64,000 nucleotides of DNA, taken from contig CAXIPT010000042.1 in NCBI GenBank assembly GCA_964030475.1, positions 50,313-114,312 on the forward strand, read 5' to 3'. This document shows positions 52,655 to 64,000 of the stretch, piece by piece (positions within the stretch are counted from its first letter, which is position 1; the number at the start of each line of letters is the position of its first letter). The DNA is from Tethya wilhelma (Eukaryota > Porifera > Demospongiae > Tethyida > Tethyidae). The notes beneath the pieces were generated by a model that had not been told where the DNA came from, made no database searches, and was given only the letters and a program-made list of their open reading frames with translations. The position numbers and the translations under genes were made by a program.

Positions 52655-54310
52655 CACCCATTTATTGGGAACACCATCAATTACAACCTCAAGACTCATG
52701 TGGGGAACTAGCACACATAAGATTATTAGGTGTTGGTTGACCTAGACAGCAGAACAATGGCCATGGAAGTTGGAATCCACTAAGGAGTGTGGAACAACTC
52801 ACCTGCCGAATCAACTAGCCCTGAAAATGGATGGCAATCAACTAGCTGAATCGACTAGCCGAATCATGTACCCATACACCTGGCCGTCAAATTGAGTGGC
52901 TGGACCTGATATGTAGGAGAGTGCAGTGGTGGCTGTGCATGCAGCCTCGGTAGGTAAGCCATGCATGTCTGACACATGTACTCAACATGCAAACAACAGC
53001 AATCCACGGTCAAACTGGGTATAGTGACAACAGAGACTCAAAGAAAGTGTACACACAACAGTAGGCAAAGACATTAATTTTGCTGTGACTGAGGCACAGA
53101 GGCCATGGATGTAGTAGTGAAATTTTCCTAGACTCTAGATCAGCATGGTATAGAAGCTTTTCAACTAAGTTTTGGCCTAATTTTTTAGTTGACATACGAT
53201 CATAAATCTTCACCACCAAGTTCCTGTGCTTGCTCATAGTGTATCATAAATTTGTGCAAATTGCATGCAATTACCTAGTAGATGTGTGCTTTGATCAAAT
53301 TATTAATGATTGCATATGTGAACCATTTAATTAATGTAAATCTGTCAGCCATCCACAGATCATTGGTCACCCAGGTACATGTGCATACAATTTGAGGCAC
53401 AAGTGTTTGAAATGTGCATGCAAGTTTCCCATACTTGTATATACCAGTACTATCTCATTGCTATAGATACTCATTACTCCATGGACATGATTACAACCCA
53501 CGTTCATGTAAACACTGTGCTACTTCATTCGCATAAACATACATTATGAATATGCAGACGTTATTTACTAAAGTTGATCTGGTTTGAAAATGCTGCCAGA
53601 AAAGGTGCTCTCTTACAGAAGTGATTTCAGTTTGATTTTCACGGTGGCCCAAAAATCAATTTTCAAATCTGATTGGTCGTGTATACATCATCGGAATGCA
53701 ATTATTTCACGTAATTCTAAACGTTGCAGTTCATTGTCGACGTCCACGTGTCTGGTTTCAGCAAACAAAACTCTCGAAAGCCAAGGAGTAAAAGCGAAGG
53801 GGAAGCAAAAAAGAGGCTTGATAGCTCAAGAAGCAAATGTATTCAAGTTCTAGGAGCTTTGTATAGCCAACGAGTGGAGTTGAGAGCGTGCTGGTGCTAC
53901 CGTCTTAGTCTCATTCCCAGGCTCAGAACTTCTCATGGTGACACAAACTTTTTTGTTACTTTTACACAAACTTTTTTGCTACTGACTGTCTTTGAGATAA
54001 ATGTGAAGCGCTTACCATCTGCTGCTGCTGTGAGGAGTCTAAGCTGCTAGCAGCCTGGCATTTTTGTCCAAAACTGCCGTAGTCCAGGCAAACTTGTACG
54101 CATAGTTAATTTTTGCGTGTACTTGTGATCTGTTTGTGGCTTCATTACGTAATGTAAGTTTGAATGTACTTCCGCTTCGGTGAGAGAATGCCTTTAAACA
54201 CACGGTTGATGAGTTTCACAATGACATTGTTGAAAATACATGCCAGTCAATACTATCTTATGGTCAATACTTTTCTTATGGGACAAACAGCTAACTTTTG
54301 ACTGGTAAGG
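52655..54310. repeat. Inner part of the right outer-duplication arm
   Basis: Blocks matching the left arm: 52655-52900 (inverted to 18077-18302), 52930-53240 (direct to 14034-14330 plus 17690-17830), 53420-53600 and 54180-54310 (inverted to 13690-14030). 53600-54180 has no left counterpart; an 89-codon frame there is not supported. The BEL and compact LTR insertions of the left arm are absent here. Confidence 0.65.
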
Positions 54311-54479
54311 GACAACTGAAACAGCAATCAAAAGAAAGGCTAGGGAGAATGAGTGCATTCAGTGTTTGAAATTTTTTAATCAGTTGATAATAAGAAAGTT
54401 ACCCAATTTTTTTTTCTATTGTCATTCTCAAACCATGCAGATGGACTTTAATAGCTGGTAAGATTACCAAATACTGTAC

Positions 54480-54770
54480 CTTTATCTTTGGTCTCCTTCA
54501 AGTCCTGTAGGAATGAGTCATCTTCTTTTATCCTCTTCTCACATTGTTCCACCAACCCTCTGTATCTTTTGACAGTATGTTCTTTCTCTCCAATCTCCTT
54601 TTCCAATTCAGTCTTGTCACTATCACTGGTGGTAGATGATAAACGATCTTTGAGATGTCTCACCTCCTGCACACAATGAACACACATGCATCAGGTTTGA
54701 AAATGAGTCCACATCGGTACACTCATCACTTACTAATTCAGCTTCCCTCTGCAACCGCTGACAGTTTGCC
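54480..54770 (-). CDS. Two exons of a coiled-coil protein
   Basis: Exon 54734-54770 encodes ANCQRLQREAEL; exon 54480-54666 encodes EVRHLKDRLSSTTSDSDKTE and continues with EKEIGEKEHTVKRYRG to KETKDK before the donor GTACAG. Heptad-rich, charged, no known domain. Downstream exons are not found. The left arm keeps only the last 41 bp at 7167-7207. Confidence 0.55.
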
Positions 54771-54947
54771 TTATTCTATGAGGGGTTATAGAGAGTAGGA
54801 AGGTAGGTTAATTAGTGACCATAATAGAATTACAAGTTATAATTAACATCATCCTACATAGTCATGAATAGACACATCACAATATCACTATATCAACAAC
54901 ATCATGTGACAGGCATGCATGTTAACTAGTCTTGTGTAGTCTGACCA

Positions 54948-55302
54948 AGGGGCGTAGTAAGGATTTTAGAAAAGAGGGAGCAATAAAAATATTGCGCGCG
55001 AAGCGCGTTTGAAATTTTGTGCGACCGGAAACCACACCCACTTAATTAGCTAATTTTAGCCTCTCCCATTCATTAAATTGAACCGCAGCACGCGCTTGCT
55101 AGATAGAAAGCTCCCTAAAGTTTTGTAGCAGCAAAAAGAAAGCTTTTAAAAGTTGTTCTGTATTAAATTCTGGCCAAAGATGACTGTAAGCAGTGTTGCT
55201 AAAGTAAGTGCACGAAAGAATAGCGCATTATAATACCAAAGTGTAAATTTCGCGACTGAAAAAAGGGGGGGCAAATGCCCCCCCCTGGCTACACCACTGA
55301 GG
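54948..55302. mobile_element. Probable hAT-like MITE
   Basis: Begins CAAGGGGCGTAGTAAGGATT and ends CCTGGCTACACCACTG, imperfect inverted ends. Flanked by a longer direct repeat (TTAACTAGTCTTGTGTAGTC about 54922 and CTAACTAGTCTTGTGTACTC about 55314), too long for a normal TSD. Confidence 0.5.
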
Positions 55303-56738
55303 CAAATTAACATGCTAACTAGTCTTGTGTACTCTGACCCCACCCTCTCATGAATTGGACACAATCTTCAGACAAATTCCAAATGAAGCAGGTGTGCATG
55401 AGGTGTGGTTTCATTATTTTGTGGTCCCATGGTATGATCAATAGATGAGTTACTGTAATTATTGCTTTCCCTGTGGAGAAGTAGTCTGTAGTGCCACCTC
55501 AGCACTTCTGATCTATAGTCTTATCATAGGTGGAGGAGATGCTCTGGCAGGCAATAAATTCATCAGTCATCTTAAATAGTCAACAAAATAAACTCTGTGA
55601 TAGTGATTGGTAATTATTGGGGGTTGGGCCATATTCTCACGTGACATGAGTGACACGTGCATGTGACATAATACCCTGAGGTCAGAGTTCAATAGAGTGA
55701 GCGAGCTAGATGGTGACTAGTAGCTGAAGGTCCTCACCAACCAAACTCCATCTTCCCGAGAGTGAGATCTTGGAAACAAAGGGGGGCCGGAAGATCTTAC
55801 AACATAAGACTAAAAAGGGGTAGGTGTTACAACATAAAAACACTATTAGGATACAAATAAAAACAAGGAATATTGTTGCATGCATACACAAAAATAAGAA
55901 TTTGTATTTCTGGCTGGGGGGTCAAGAGACATCTCTTGAAGGGGTGTATGTGGTTGAGTTATCAAGTACAAGGCATGACCATCGTTTCAAACGATTCACC
56001 CTGAATCATTGTGTGAGAGGGTGGGGTCTGGCTAGTGGACTACATAGTCATGTTAACACATGACTACATAATGCTAATCAGTTTGGGTTAGAACAGTGAA
56101 TTATCACTAAGGTACTATAATGTATGAATTCACCAAAGGATGGAGCATCAACTGGCCCATGGTGGTAAACTAGAAACAAACCATCATGTTTTGATAAGTG
56201 TGGGGACAATCATAACATTATGAAAGATCAAAGTACATTCATCTAGCTACTCACAACAGAACCACCCACCAAAGCTAACTGATACTCATCACAAATCACT
56301 ACAGGCTACACATCATGTTTAGGTACATTGACAATTGATGGGAGTGACTGAGATCATACTATTGGTAAGAGGTATGAAATGATGGAGCCATGGAGTGATG
56401 GAATCATGTGAATAGTGTGTCTTTTTGAAAAAAATTGGTGGCTCAAAACTAGAGTAAAATCTTCTCTGTTGAACATGGATTCTAACTAATGTTACTAAAG
56501 GAAGGTTCACATGAATTGTGAGGGATTGCTCAGACAAGACACACCCCTCAATGATTATCATCTGATAACACATTCCAAGAATAGTATTACATCTACAGAC
56601 AAACTCACTCCTTTCACTGCCCCTATTCTCTTCTTCGTCCCTACCTATAAGATGGAACAAACAAATCATGACTGATGATCATAGATGAAGTGGCCTCCCT
56701 AGCCAGATGAAATGCTACCCCATGCTCTAACATGTTCA
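55303..56738. other. No gene recognised
   Basis: Only short frames; part of the right arm near 56560-56740 is shared with 3590-3780 on the left. Confidence 0.4.
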
Positions 56739-56992
56739 TCATAGTCTACATTCATCTGCTAGGGGAACAGCAGAGGAGGGATGAGCCTTTGCTGACTCAG
56801 CACATAGGAGCACATGTCCTGTCATGGGGAATGGTATGAGGAAGGGAATTTGGTCTCCAGACACAACAACAGAGAATCTGGCAGTGTTATAATTTGGAGA
56901 TTTTGTGATCATCACCATGTAATGTGTGGAAGATTCACAACCACCAATATCACTTTCTTTGGGCACCTCAACAAAATAATGCACATCAATTA
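56739..56992 (-). pseudogene. Mirror copy of the candidate terminal exon at 3353
   Basis: The frame VEVPKESDIGGCESSTHY... is open to the same stop, but the acceptor CAG of the left copy is deleted (TTATTTTGTTGAGG against TTATTTTCAGTTGTTGAGG), so splicing into this exon is doubtful. Confidence 0.45.
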
Positions 56993-57501
56993 CATCACTT
57001 TGGTGTAACTTTGTTACTAATATATCTGACAGGGAACCAAACTAATGAAAAGCACCATTGGTGCATAACCCTCAGCACATTGATTCAGTTTGAGTTTATA
57101 TCAAAATCAGACACCAGCCGTAGTTCAGTGATTCGTATAGGTACATTAAAGGCAATTAAAGGCTTGGTACACTTTGGCAGCTTGCTAACAAGTTGGAATC
57201 ATAGTATAGGAAATGCAAGTTTATAATATCAACACCTATGTTAGTCTATATGTCATCTGACAGCACTGACCCTGGGTATGCTGAAAGGCAATGAGCTAGA
57301 CAGATCCTGCCAGGGACTTGGGAAGGCAAATATATTATCAGTCCACTGAATCACGCCATCTCTTTGAGTGAGTCATTTCCAGAGAATAAGTAGTGAATAG
57401 TTGCTTTCTGTTCTACTCTTAAAATGCCCGTTTTGTTTGGTTTTTTTTTGCTTAATAATTCTTAATAATAATTAAATAAACTACTCAGCACTCCGACTTA
57501 C

Positions 57502-57571
57502 AATTTTCTTTTCAAGCTCTTCCAGTGTTAGCGGCTTCTCTTTGGCAGCCATCATTTCACGTTCTCCTTCT
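57502..57571 (-). CDS. Small exon after the U-box, right copy
   Basis: Counterpart of 2758-2827: same 70-bp length, acceptor TTTTAG and donor GTAAGT. Encodes EREMMAAKEKPLTLEELEKK. Confidence 0.45.
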
Positions 57572-58035
57572 CTAAAATTATCAACACTGACACACCCTTT
57601 CCTTGAGTGTAATGATCCCCTCAAACTATAGAGACTACCCCATTAATCACATTCCAACTGATAATGTATGAATTTGATTAAAAAGTTCCAGCAATTAATG
57701 CTTCTTAGAATCTACATTTGCTACTGCAACTGTTAACATTTGGAAGATATACAAAATCAATGAGAGCAAAACACTTCATCACTGGGAGTGACTGAAGGTC
57801 TGTTATTCCTGTCTTCTAGTTCTCTCTGACTGGTTCTGGGAGGGGAAATAGAATGATAGATGAATACACCATTAACATGAGGAGGGGAGTGGGATTGGCT
57901 CCATGACCAAACCTCTCAGCATTGGACATTTCTGAGACATGCTTGGATGATGGATGACTAGCCATCTGCTCCACTCATCCATCAATGTGTGCATACGTGG
58001 AATTCATGTGTATGCATTCATCTACTAACACTTAC

Positions 58036-58150
58036 TTCAATATAGATGCGTGATGATGCTAGCACAGTCCATGACATGACCAAAGTTGGGCAGGGTGACT
58101 GGATCCCTCATCAGCTCTTGAGTCACTGGGTCAAGCAACTCACCATGGAC
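58036..58150 (-). pseudogene. U-box exon, right copy 2, damaged
   Basis: [20 protein letters not shown] then HVMDCASIITHL. The conserved Arg of MDR is Cys, and a 2-bp insertion near the end (CATCTATATTGAA) shifts the frame before the donor (115 bp against 113). Probably non-functional. Confidence 0.65.
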
Positions 58151-58332
58151 CTAAAGACATAGAAACAAAAAAAAGCTACAGAATTATAGTTTTATGAAAA
58201 GATATATGTATGCATGTGTGTTGTGTTCGGAGGGGTTCAAAACATTGCTACTATAAATACTTGAGGAGACTTTAATAGAACAGTAATTTAGTACAGTCCT
58301 GTACAATAGCGAGAGCTCCGTACCATCCATAC

Positions 58333-58481
58333 CTCATTCTGTCCTCATATACTCTGTACGTATCCATTGTGTCTGTCATTCTCCCAGGCTCCTACATTGA
58401 AGGAGGCCTTCCTGGATGGCTCCTCTAGTCTTCTCTACCCTGACCTCTGGTTCGCTCACCAATGACTGGAGGAGATACACT
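58333..58481 (-). pseudogene. Helical exon, right copy, frameshifted
   Basis: Counterpart of 1865-2017 with both splice sites, but 149 bp against 153: loss of 4 bp at GGAGCCTG(CATG)GGAG shifts the frame after LLQCRSL. Confidence 0.55.
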
Positions 58482-58626
58482 CTATCACCTTCACTATAAT
58501 TACAAGAAACAAAAAAAGAATTTTTTAGAGAATTAAATACAACTTGTACCAATCGTCAATCGGTGTCATCATCATAAGATAAGGTGGGTACCTAGAGAGG
58601 TGTTCTTCCTCGATGAGACCACACTC

Positions 58627-58629
<3 letters not shown>

Positions 58630-58695
<66 letters not shown>
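58630..58695. repeat. (GT)n microsatellite
   Basis: About 32 units; mirror of the (AC)n tract at 1653-1694. Confidence 0.97.
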
Positions 58696-58698
<3 letters not shown>

Positions 58699-59216
58699 CG
58701 CATGGACATACATGTGACTTGTTTAACCTACTACTATTATAATAGATTGGTTCACTCTAAACCGTGAATACAATAATTTATGCTCATTCATGGTTACTCA
58801 TGTATACTCACAACCAACAATAACACCATTGTTTATAGCTACAGCCTGAGGAGAAACTAGGAAACATAATTGTTACAATTATTATAGCCTAAGAGACTAA
58901 TAAATTACCTGCATGATTTTAAAATATGCAGACAATACAGGATTTTTAAAACTATATCCCAATCACCACTAGCCATAAATCAAAACTGACATTGACAAGC
59001 TTCACACTCTGGAATTAACATAAACACAAGAGCCTTTCACTTATGAATTGATTGCATAATGAGTTGGAAGAGTGTCTATCACACAACAGAGAACTCTTCA
59101 CAAAATGTAGTATGATAAAATGGACCACTCACAGAAGCAATAATTATGGAGAAGCCAGCATCTAGACACTGGCATTCTGCATGTCACTATCACATCTATC
59201 TGTGATGACCTCTTAC

Positions 59217-59316
59217 CAACTTGTTTCATTTGAACAGAACTACCGAATACTTCACGGATGACCTGGGATTGAGTTTTAGATTCTCTGGCTAAATCAAACA
59301 ACTTGTGAGCTTTAAT
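59217..59316 (-). CDS. Exon of the pseudokinase/U-box locus
   Basis: 100 bp between GTTATGTAG and GTAAGAGG, encoding IKAHKLFDLARESKTQSQVI and ending SVQMKQVG. The paralogous exon at 62235-62283 ends with the similar IQQVG and the same donor context. The left-arm counterpart (about 1100-1133) has TTAAG in place of the GTAAG donor. Confidence 0.5.
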
Positions 59317-60179
59317 CTACATAACAGTAAAAACATCATTAGTTATAGTTATACCCTTTTCCCAGCGTATATAAGTCCTGTGTTTCCGGCACCTGTTGAA
59401 TCATTTCCCCATTTGAAGGAGTTTCACTAGTCCCAGTCTTCATTATCAGAGGATATACGGACTTGAGGGTGGGGTCTTTCATTTTAGCCTTCAAATACTA
59501 GAAAAGTCATATTTTGCCCCAATTTTGGTATATACCCAAACCATTTATGGGTAATAGATAGAAAGCACACTCTGCCAACCAATGGGCACATCTTGAGAAC
59601 ATGGGAGAATTAAACAAGCATAAATAATGTAAATGTTCATACCAGTGTTACTTTGTAAATTGTGCGTATACTGGGCAACAAACGATTTGGTAATGTCTGG
59701 GCCATGACAAAGTCAATACCATAAAGATGAAGACCCTTTGGGCCACTTTTGGACAACTAGGTGAAATGTAGTACGTAGACTCACCTGGGCCAAGACAGAG
59801 GGGAGGTGTGTAAAATGGAGAGAAAGAGAGTCAACTCCCTGGTCAAAATCTGTATTGATACATGGTGAACATGTAAATATGGAAATGGAGGATTGTGAAA
59901 ATGTGACTACAAAATTATGTTGATAAAAAAGTGACTCACTAAATTAGCTAGACATTGTAGCACATGAGGAAAAATGTACACGAAGGAGACCACTTGACAA
60001 ATTGCCCGGAATGAACTATCAACTAATGTTCAACACAAGTCTTGAAAACAGCAAACGTGCGATCTAAATGTGGACCAATAAGCTACCAAAATTATGTATA
60101 ATAATTATGTATTTGGTAAGGAATAGAGTGAATGTAAGGGAAACAGTAAAATACAGTTTCTTTATGTGATGACCCTTAC

Positions 60180-60360
60180 CAAACATGATCACATCCATGT
60201 GTTCCAAGTGGTCTTGGCACATCCTGTAGTACCTAGATCTGTAGCCAAGGAGTATGTTCTCATAGCCACCAAACCTGCACACACCATCCTGGACAAAGAT
60301 GTTGCCACTGTGTACATGACCAAGAACAGGGAAGCCTTGTTTGTAGAGGAATGTCATAGC
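60180..60360 (-). CDS. PXK/SLOB-like pseudokinase catalytic-loop exon, best copy
   Basis: 181 bp, acceptor ATACAG, donor GTAAGG, open throughout. Begins AMTFLYKQGFPVLGHVHSGN, then DGVCRFGGYEN and LLGYRSRYYRMCQDHLEHMD, ending MFG. GFP.GH.H..N is the altered catalytic loop of PXK/SLOB proteins and GGYEN occupies the DFG site, so it is a pseudokinase. The next exon type (GHLMFEM, 864-1048) is missing at the expected place near 59.5 kb, where only its end survives. Confidence 0.65.
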
Positions 60361-60627
60361 CTGTATACATGTAAATCAACAACACTATGGTTAAAAGAAT
60401 TAATACTGATAATAAGATGCTCAACAATGAGCTAACAAAATGAAAATATTTAATTTGAGTACACGCCCCAAGAATATTTTGACTTGTGATTATTCTAAAG
60501 AAATAATGATTGATAAACAATCCAACTAGAACTTGTATGGGACAGTACCAGAGCCCACAACACTAATAATCAGCTAGTATTGATAATGAGCTTAAGTTTA
60601 CAAATGCACAAAGAATTGATTTGCTAC

Positions 60628-60771
60628 CTGCATAAAATGCTGGCTGTAGCATTTTATTCTTGCCAGAGGAATATCGAGTGGAGGTTTCTCAACAATGGAT
60701 GGTGGTTTGTCAGCCACTATGGAAGGAGCTGTTGTATATGCTTCTCTGACCAATCTCTCCCTTTCTCAGTA
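60628..60771 (-). CDS. PXK/SLOB-like pseudokinase exon upstream of the catalytic loop
   Basis: Ends at donor CAG|GTAGC. Reads ERLVREAYTTAPSIVADK then PPLDIPLARIKCYSQHFMQ, which joins in frame to AMTFLYKQ at 60360. The start is approximate, placed at an AG after which no stop occurs. This is the region before the catalytic-loop helix in kinases. Confidence 0.5.
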
Positions 60772-61958
60772 AATTAAGTCCACTTAGTTTTCTCTCTGTC
60801 TGTGTGTGTGTTTGTGTGTATTTGTACACTTGTGTACACATGTGTTAACATGTGAGTGTGAATGTGCATGTGTGTGCTAGATGTATATGAGAGTCAGGGG
60901 CCACATTTCTAGGCCAGACATTTGCTGACTCAGCATGCAGGTGAATATGACCAAATCTAGTAGCAACTATTATAATAGTCGTCATGTGATTGGAATGCAC
61001 TAATTAGCCCACGTGTGTCATACCTCCTCTGTACCCAGGCTATCTATCTCTCAGTCTACACCCACAGCAACCAGAAACAAAGGAGAAGAAGAGTAAGAGA
61101 AGAGGGTGCCTGCCACACAAAAATGAACATTTCATGAACATACCATGCATCATTCTAAAGCAGTTATAGCAGGAATTGAAAAGGATAAATAATGATAAAG
61201 AAGACTTACTGACTAGGGGACGATGATAAACTCACTAACCGAGATCTCTAAATTCAACATTGCTAGTAGCAGCAGGTTGTCAATGAGTGGAAGTCTGACT
61301 CACTGATCTCCAACAGCACTCTTGAACCCTGTAATCTGGCTTTGTCAGTCCCATGGCACTGCTCAGTAGTATGGTAGATTAAAGCTTTGCCTCCATCTCT
61401 AGCTAGAATACCTTGAAAAGTGTTTCCCTAACAAAACAGAGAAAAGGCGACTCAATACAACAAGATGAACACTTATGGACGAGTACATTTACTTTTCCTG
61501 TCATATTGTGTTCTCAGTAGGCCACATGGTCTCTGGAGGGGGCAATAGATCGAAACATACTGTAACACTCTTGTCCGCTACAGGTAGAGAAGGAAGAAAA
61601 GAGCTGTTGGGTTGACTCCCTCTCACCTCTAGACACCAACCATCCTACAGTGAACCTTACTGAGGTGGATATCCTCTCCATTCTAGTAGCTCAGTGAGCT
61701 TGTCTCCTCAGACTAGAGCATGATGGCCTCTCTCTGTCCCAGTGGCCAGAGGGAGGGGGAGAGGTGAGTGGGTTCATCATCCTCCCCTAGTCAGGACCGC
61801 CTTACACTCTCTCTATACAACTGGACTGTACAGTCATGAGAGGCAATGGAGATAATATTATGGACAACAAGGACAGTGTCAAAAGGGTTTACACAGAGAT
61901 GACCACTGCATGGCACCATTAAAACCCACTGTACATGCATTTATCTACTAACACTTAC

Positions 61959-62435
61959 TTCAATAGATGTGTGATGATGCTAGCACGGTCCATGACATGA
62001 CCAGAGTTGGGCAGGGTGACTGGATCCCTCATCAGCTCTTCAAGAAACTTGGGACCTACATGAGAGAGTAAAAGAAGAAGCTAGTAGTAGTACAAGTACA
62101 AGTGAACACAAAGCATTCAATTGGAGATGAATTCAATAGCTGAACCTTCCAACACATGTGACAACAGCTGTACATCAAACAAACTGGCATTTCAACTACT
62201 GCATGTGTCACATCAATCTGTGATGACCACTTACCAACTTGTTGTATCTCAACAGCCAGGTCAGAGAACTCTCTACCAAAACACTGGACATACACACAAA
62301 ATAAAGATCACACGATCAACACATGATCTGTAATACATGCAATGATGATACAGTGGAACTTACAATGATGTCATCATCCATGGAGAAGACTAGAGGGATG
62401 GACTGAAAGGGATTCAGTGATGGATCCATCAACTC
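61959..62435 (-). CDS. U-box gene, second unit: three exons
   Basis: Exons 62364-62435 (ELMDPSLNPFQSIPLVFSMD, ending DDII), 62235-62283 (CFGREFSDLAVEIQQVG) and 61959-62055 ([31 protein letters not shown]). Introns are GT..AG and phases agree (0, then 1), so these join into one frame. The U-box core with MDR is intact, better than the copy at 58036. The first exon gives no domain match. This unit lies just upstream (minus sense) of the pseudokinase exons, suggesting a tandem array of related genes. Confidence 0.65.
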
Positions 62436-62439
62436 CTAC

Positions 62440-63860
62440 AATATCTCTGTGGAGATTAAAAGTGTCATGTGTATGGTAACCTAACAGTGAGATGAGTCCA
62501 ATGAAAGACTAGTGTGGTTGTCTCCATTCACCTGTCCACCCGGTCCCAGCTGGGGCAATAAATAGAAATGACTAGAGAGAAAAGTCCATGAGAATGAGCT
62601 CAGTGGTGACCAACATTTGAGCCAAATGGGAACAACACTACATCAGAGAGGAGGACACAAGCAATGAGTAAACTCTGATGTCAGTAAAAGGAACAGAAAT
62701 TGGACCTACCAACTTTATATGATGCTAGCCTAGGCAGACTCACTAGCTCTCCATCAAGTTGTGCTCAGAAGATTGATTTGGTTCCTTCTGTGGCAATCAC
62801 ATGTCTTCTGTGTGACAGATTTTCTATCTAGGTGATTCATTAGCCATATCAGTTGTTCCCAGGCCTAAGAAAGGGAGAGAGAGATTTTAGGAGCTGCTCT
62901 TTACTGGTTCAGTCCCGCTCAGTCCTAAAGTAAACTTCGCGCCATCCAATACTGCGATTGAACATAATGAGCATGCGCAAAAGTGACCGCTACATGACGT
63001 CATTTCAAACACAGCATGGATCATGGACTGACACAAATACCACCAGTCTGAATCACTCAGGATAAAACAAGCTCCCGAGTCCGTAAGGTAAGGAACCCGA
63101 GATTTGGAATGAACATATCACAAACAGTCAGAGAGTTGATGATTATTGATACCTATTGACATAGAATGTCATACCGGGGCATACATCCACAAGAAGGCAA
63201 TTTGCTCTCTACTCTATGGGTGACTTTGAATCGTCTGCTCTTTTAAAAGGCGTACAATGTCATGGTGTGACTGTGATGTGATGCTGAGCATAAACATGAG
63301 CTTCTGGTCAGACACTGAGACTGATGTTGAAGAGCGGCAGAGCCTATACAGATTATGCAGGTCATTCTAATTATGTAGCACTATGTGTAATACAGTATGC
63401 ATGACTAACCCTCCACGTTTTATGTGTCTTTCTGAATCTTGTCGAGGCCCTACATACATACATGTACATCTGTATCCAACCTTTTAACCTCTTTGTAAGA
63501 TTTTAAATCTCAAGAATGGTCCTGGGGCCACTAAATAAAGTTGTAGCTACATCATATGCAGTGTACAGGGGCATATCTAGGATTTAGAATAGAGGGACAT
63601 GGTAGTCATTTTACTAGGCTGTCCATTCATTTCTTGATCAAACTAGTAATATGGTACACTTCATGGTCAGTCGACACATGCAAGCATAATTATTACATAT
63701 CTTTATATTGTCATATAGGATGGCCCTATACACACAGGGATAGAAGACCAGAGAAATATGAAGAGAAAAGCTGCTCAGCAAAATGCTCACCACAGAAAGT
63801 AGACCATGCAGTATTAGCTCCAAAGAAGACCATTAATTGAAGAGGTGTTTCTCATTGTGA
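62440..63860. other. No gene recognised
   Basis: Only short frames. CAGGGGCATATCTAGGATTT at 63567 resembles one end of the hAT-like MITEs, without a matching second end in the window. Confidence 0.4.
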
Positions 63861-63871
63861 CACTGTTTGTG

Positions 63872-63876
63872 TGTAT

Positions 63877-63922
<46 letters not shown>

Positions 63923-63932
63923 TATGTGTGTG

Positions 63933-64000
<68 letters not shown>
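63872..64000. repeat. (GT)n microsatellite running to the window end
   Basis: Nearly pure TG repeat with occasional A or T interruptions. Confidence 0.97.

Noticed and set aside
53584..54050. Plus-strand frames of 89 and 108 codons
   Set aside because: Overlap each other, cross a block boundary of the arm homology and have no domain.

Overview
This is a eukaryotic, AT-rich window packed with mobile elements, with short spliced exons carrying GT..AG junctions and many (CA)n/(GT)n tracts. The mix of BEL/Pao and Gypsy-type LTR elements, hAT- and Mutator-like small elements, ROCO-like GTPase genes and a multi-copy invertebrate protein of unknown function suggests an early-branching marine animal. 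A demosponge such as Amphimedon is my best guess, inferred from protein style and not from a database match. No prokaryotic operons, rRNA, tRNA or CRISPR were seen.

Layout. 1-5.9 kb holds exons of a PXK/SLOB-like pseudokinase and of a U-box protein, interrupted by a 779-bp TIR element and ending at a 62-bp N gap. 6.2-7.2 kb holds five spliced exons of an ABCC/MRP4-like transporter. 7.4-13.7 kb is a complete but decayed BEL/Pao LTR retrotransposon on the minus strand. 14.3-17.7 kb is a compact LTR element with gag and protease only, also minus. 18-25 kb is repeats. 25.9-28.25 kb is a nest of TIR and fold-back elements. 28.3-29.6 kb (+) and 33.25-35.8 kb (-) are two inverted copies of a P-loop GTPase/COR gene. 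36-48.5 kb is repeats: Gypsy fragments, a truncated second BEL element and small TIR elements. 49.4-52.4 kb is a spliced gene of a large uncharacterised invertebrate family. 52.5-62.5 kb mirrors the left end, with the same pseudokinase, U-box and coiled-coil exons on the minus strand.

Architecture. The window is a mosaic of inverted duplications. An outer pair (about 0-18.3 kb against 52.7-61.9 kb) and an inner pair (about 23.4-29.6 kb against 33.3-39.8 kb) share exons and introns in opposite orientation. Several transposons sit in one arm while the other arm keeps the exact empty site, so insertions can be dated relative to the duplications. Isolated single N bases coincide with places where homology or reading frames stop abruptly. 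Part of the mirror structure may therefore be a haplotype or scaffold join and not true segmental duplication. No gene here is demonstrably complete. The best-preserved are the minus-strand ROCO-like GTPase and the 50.5-52.4 kb protein.
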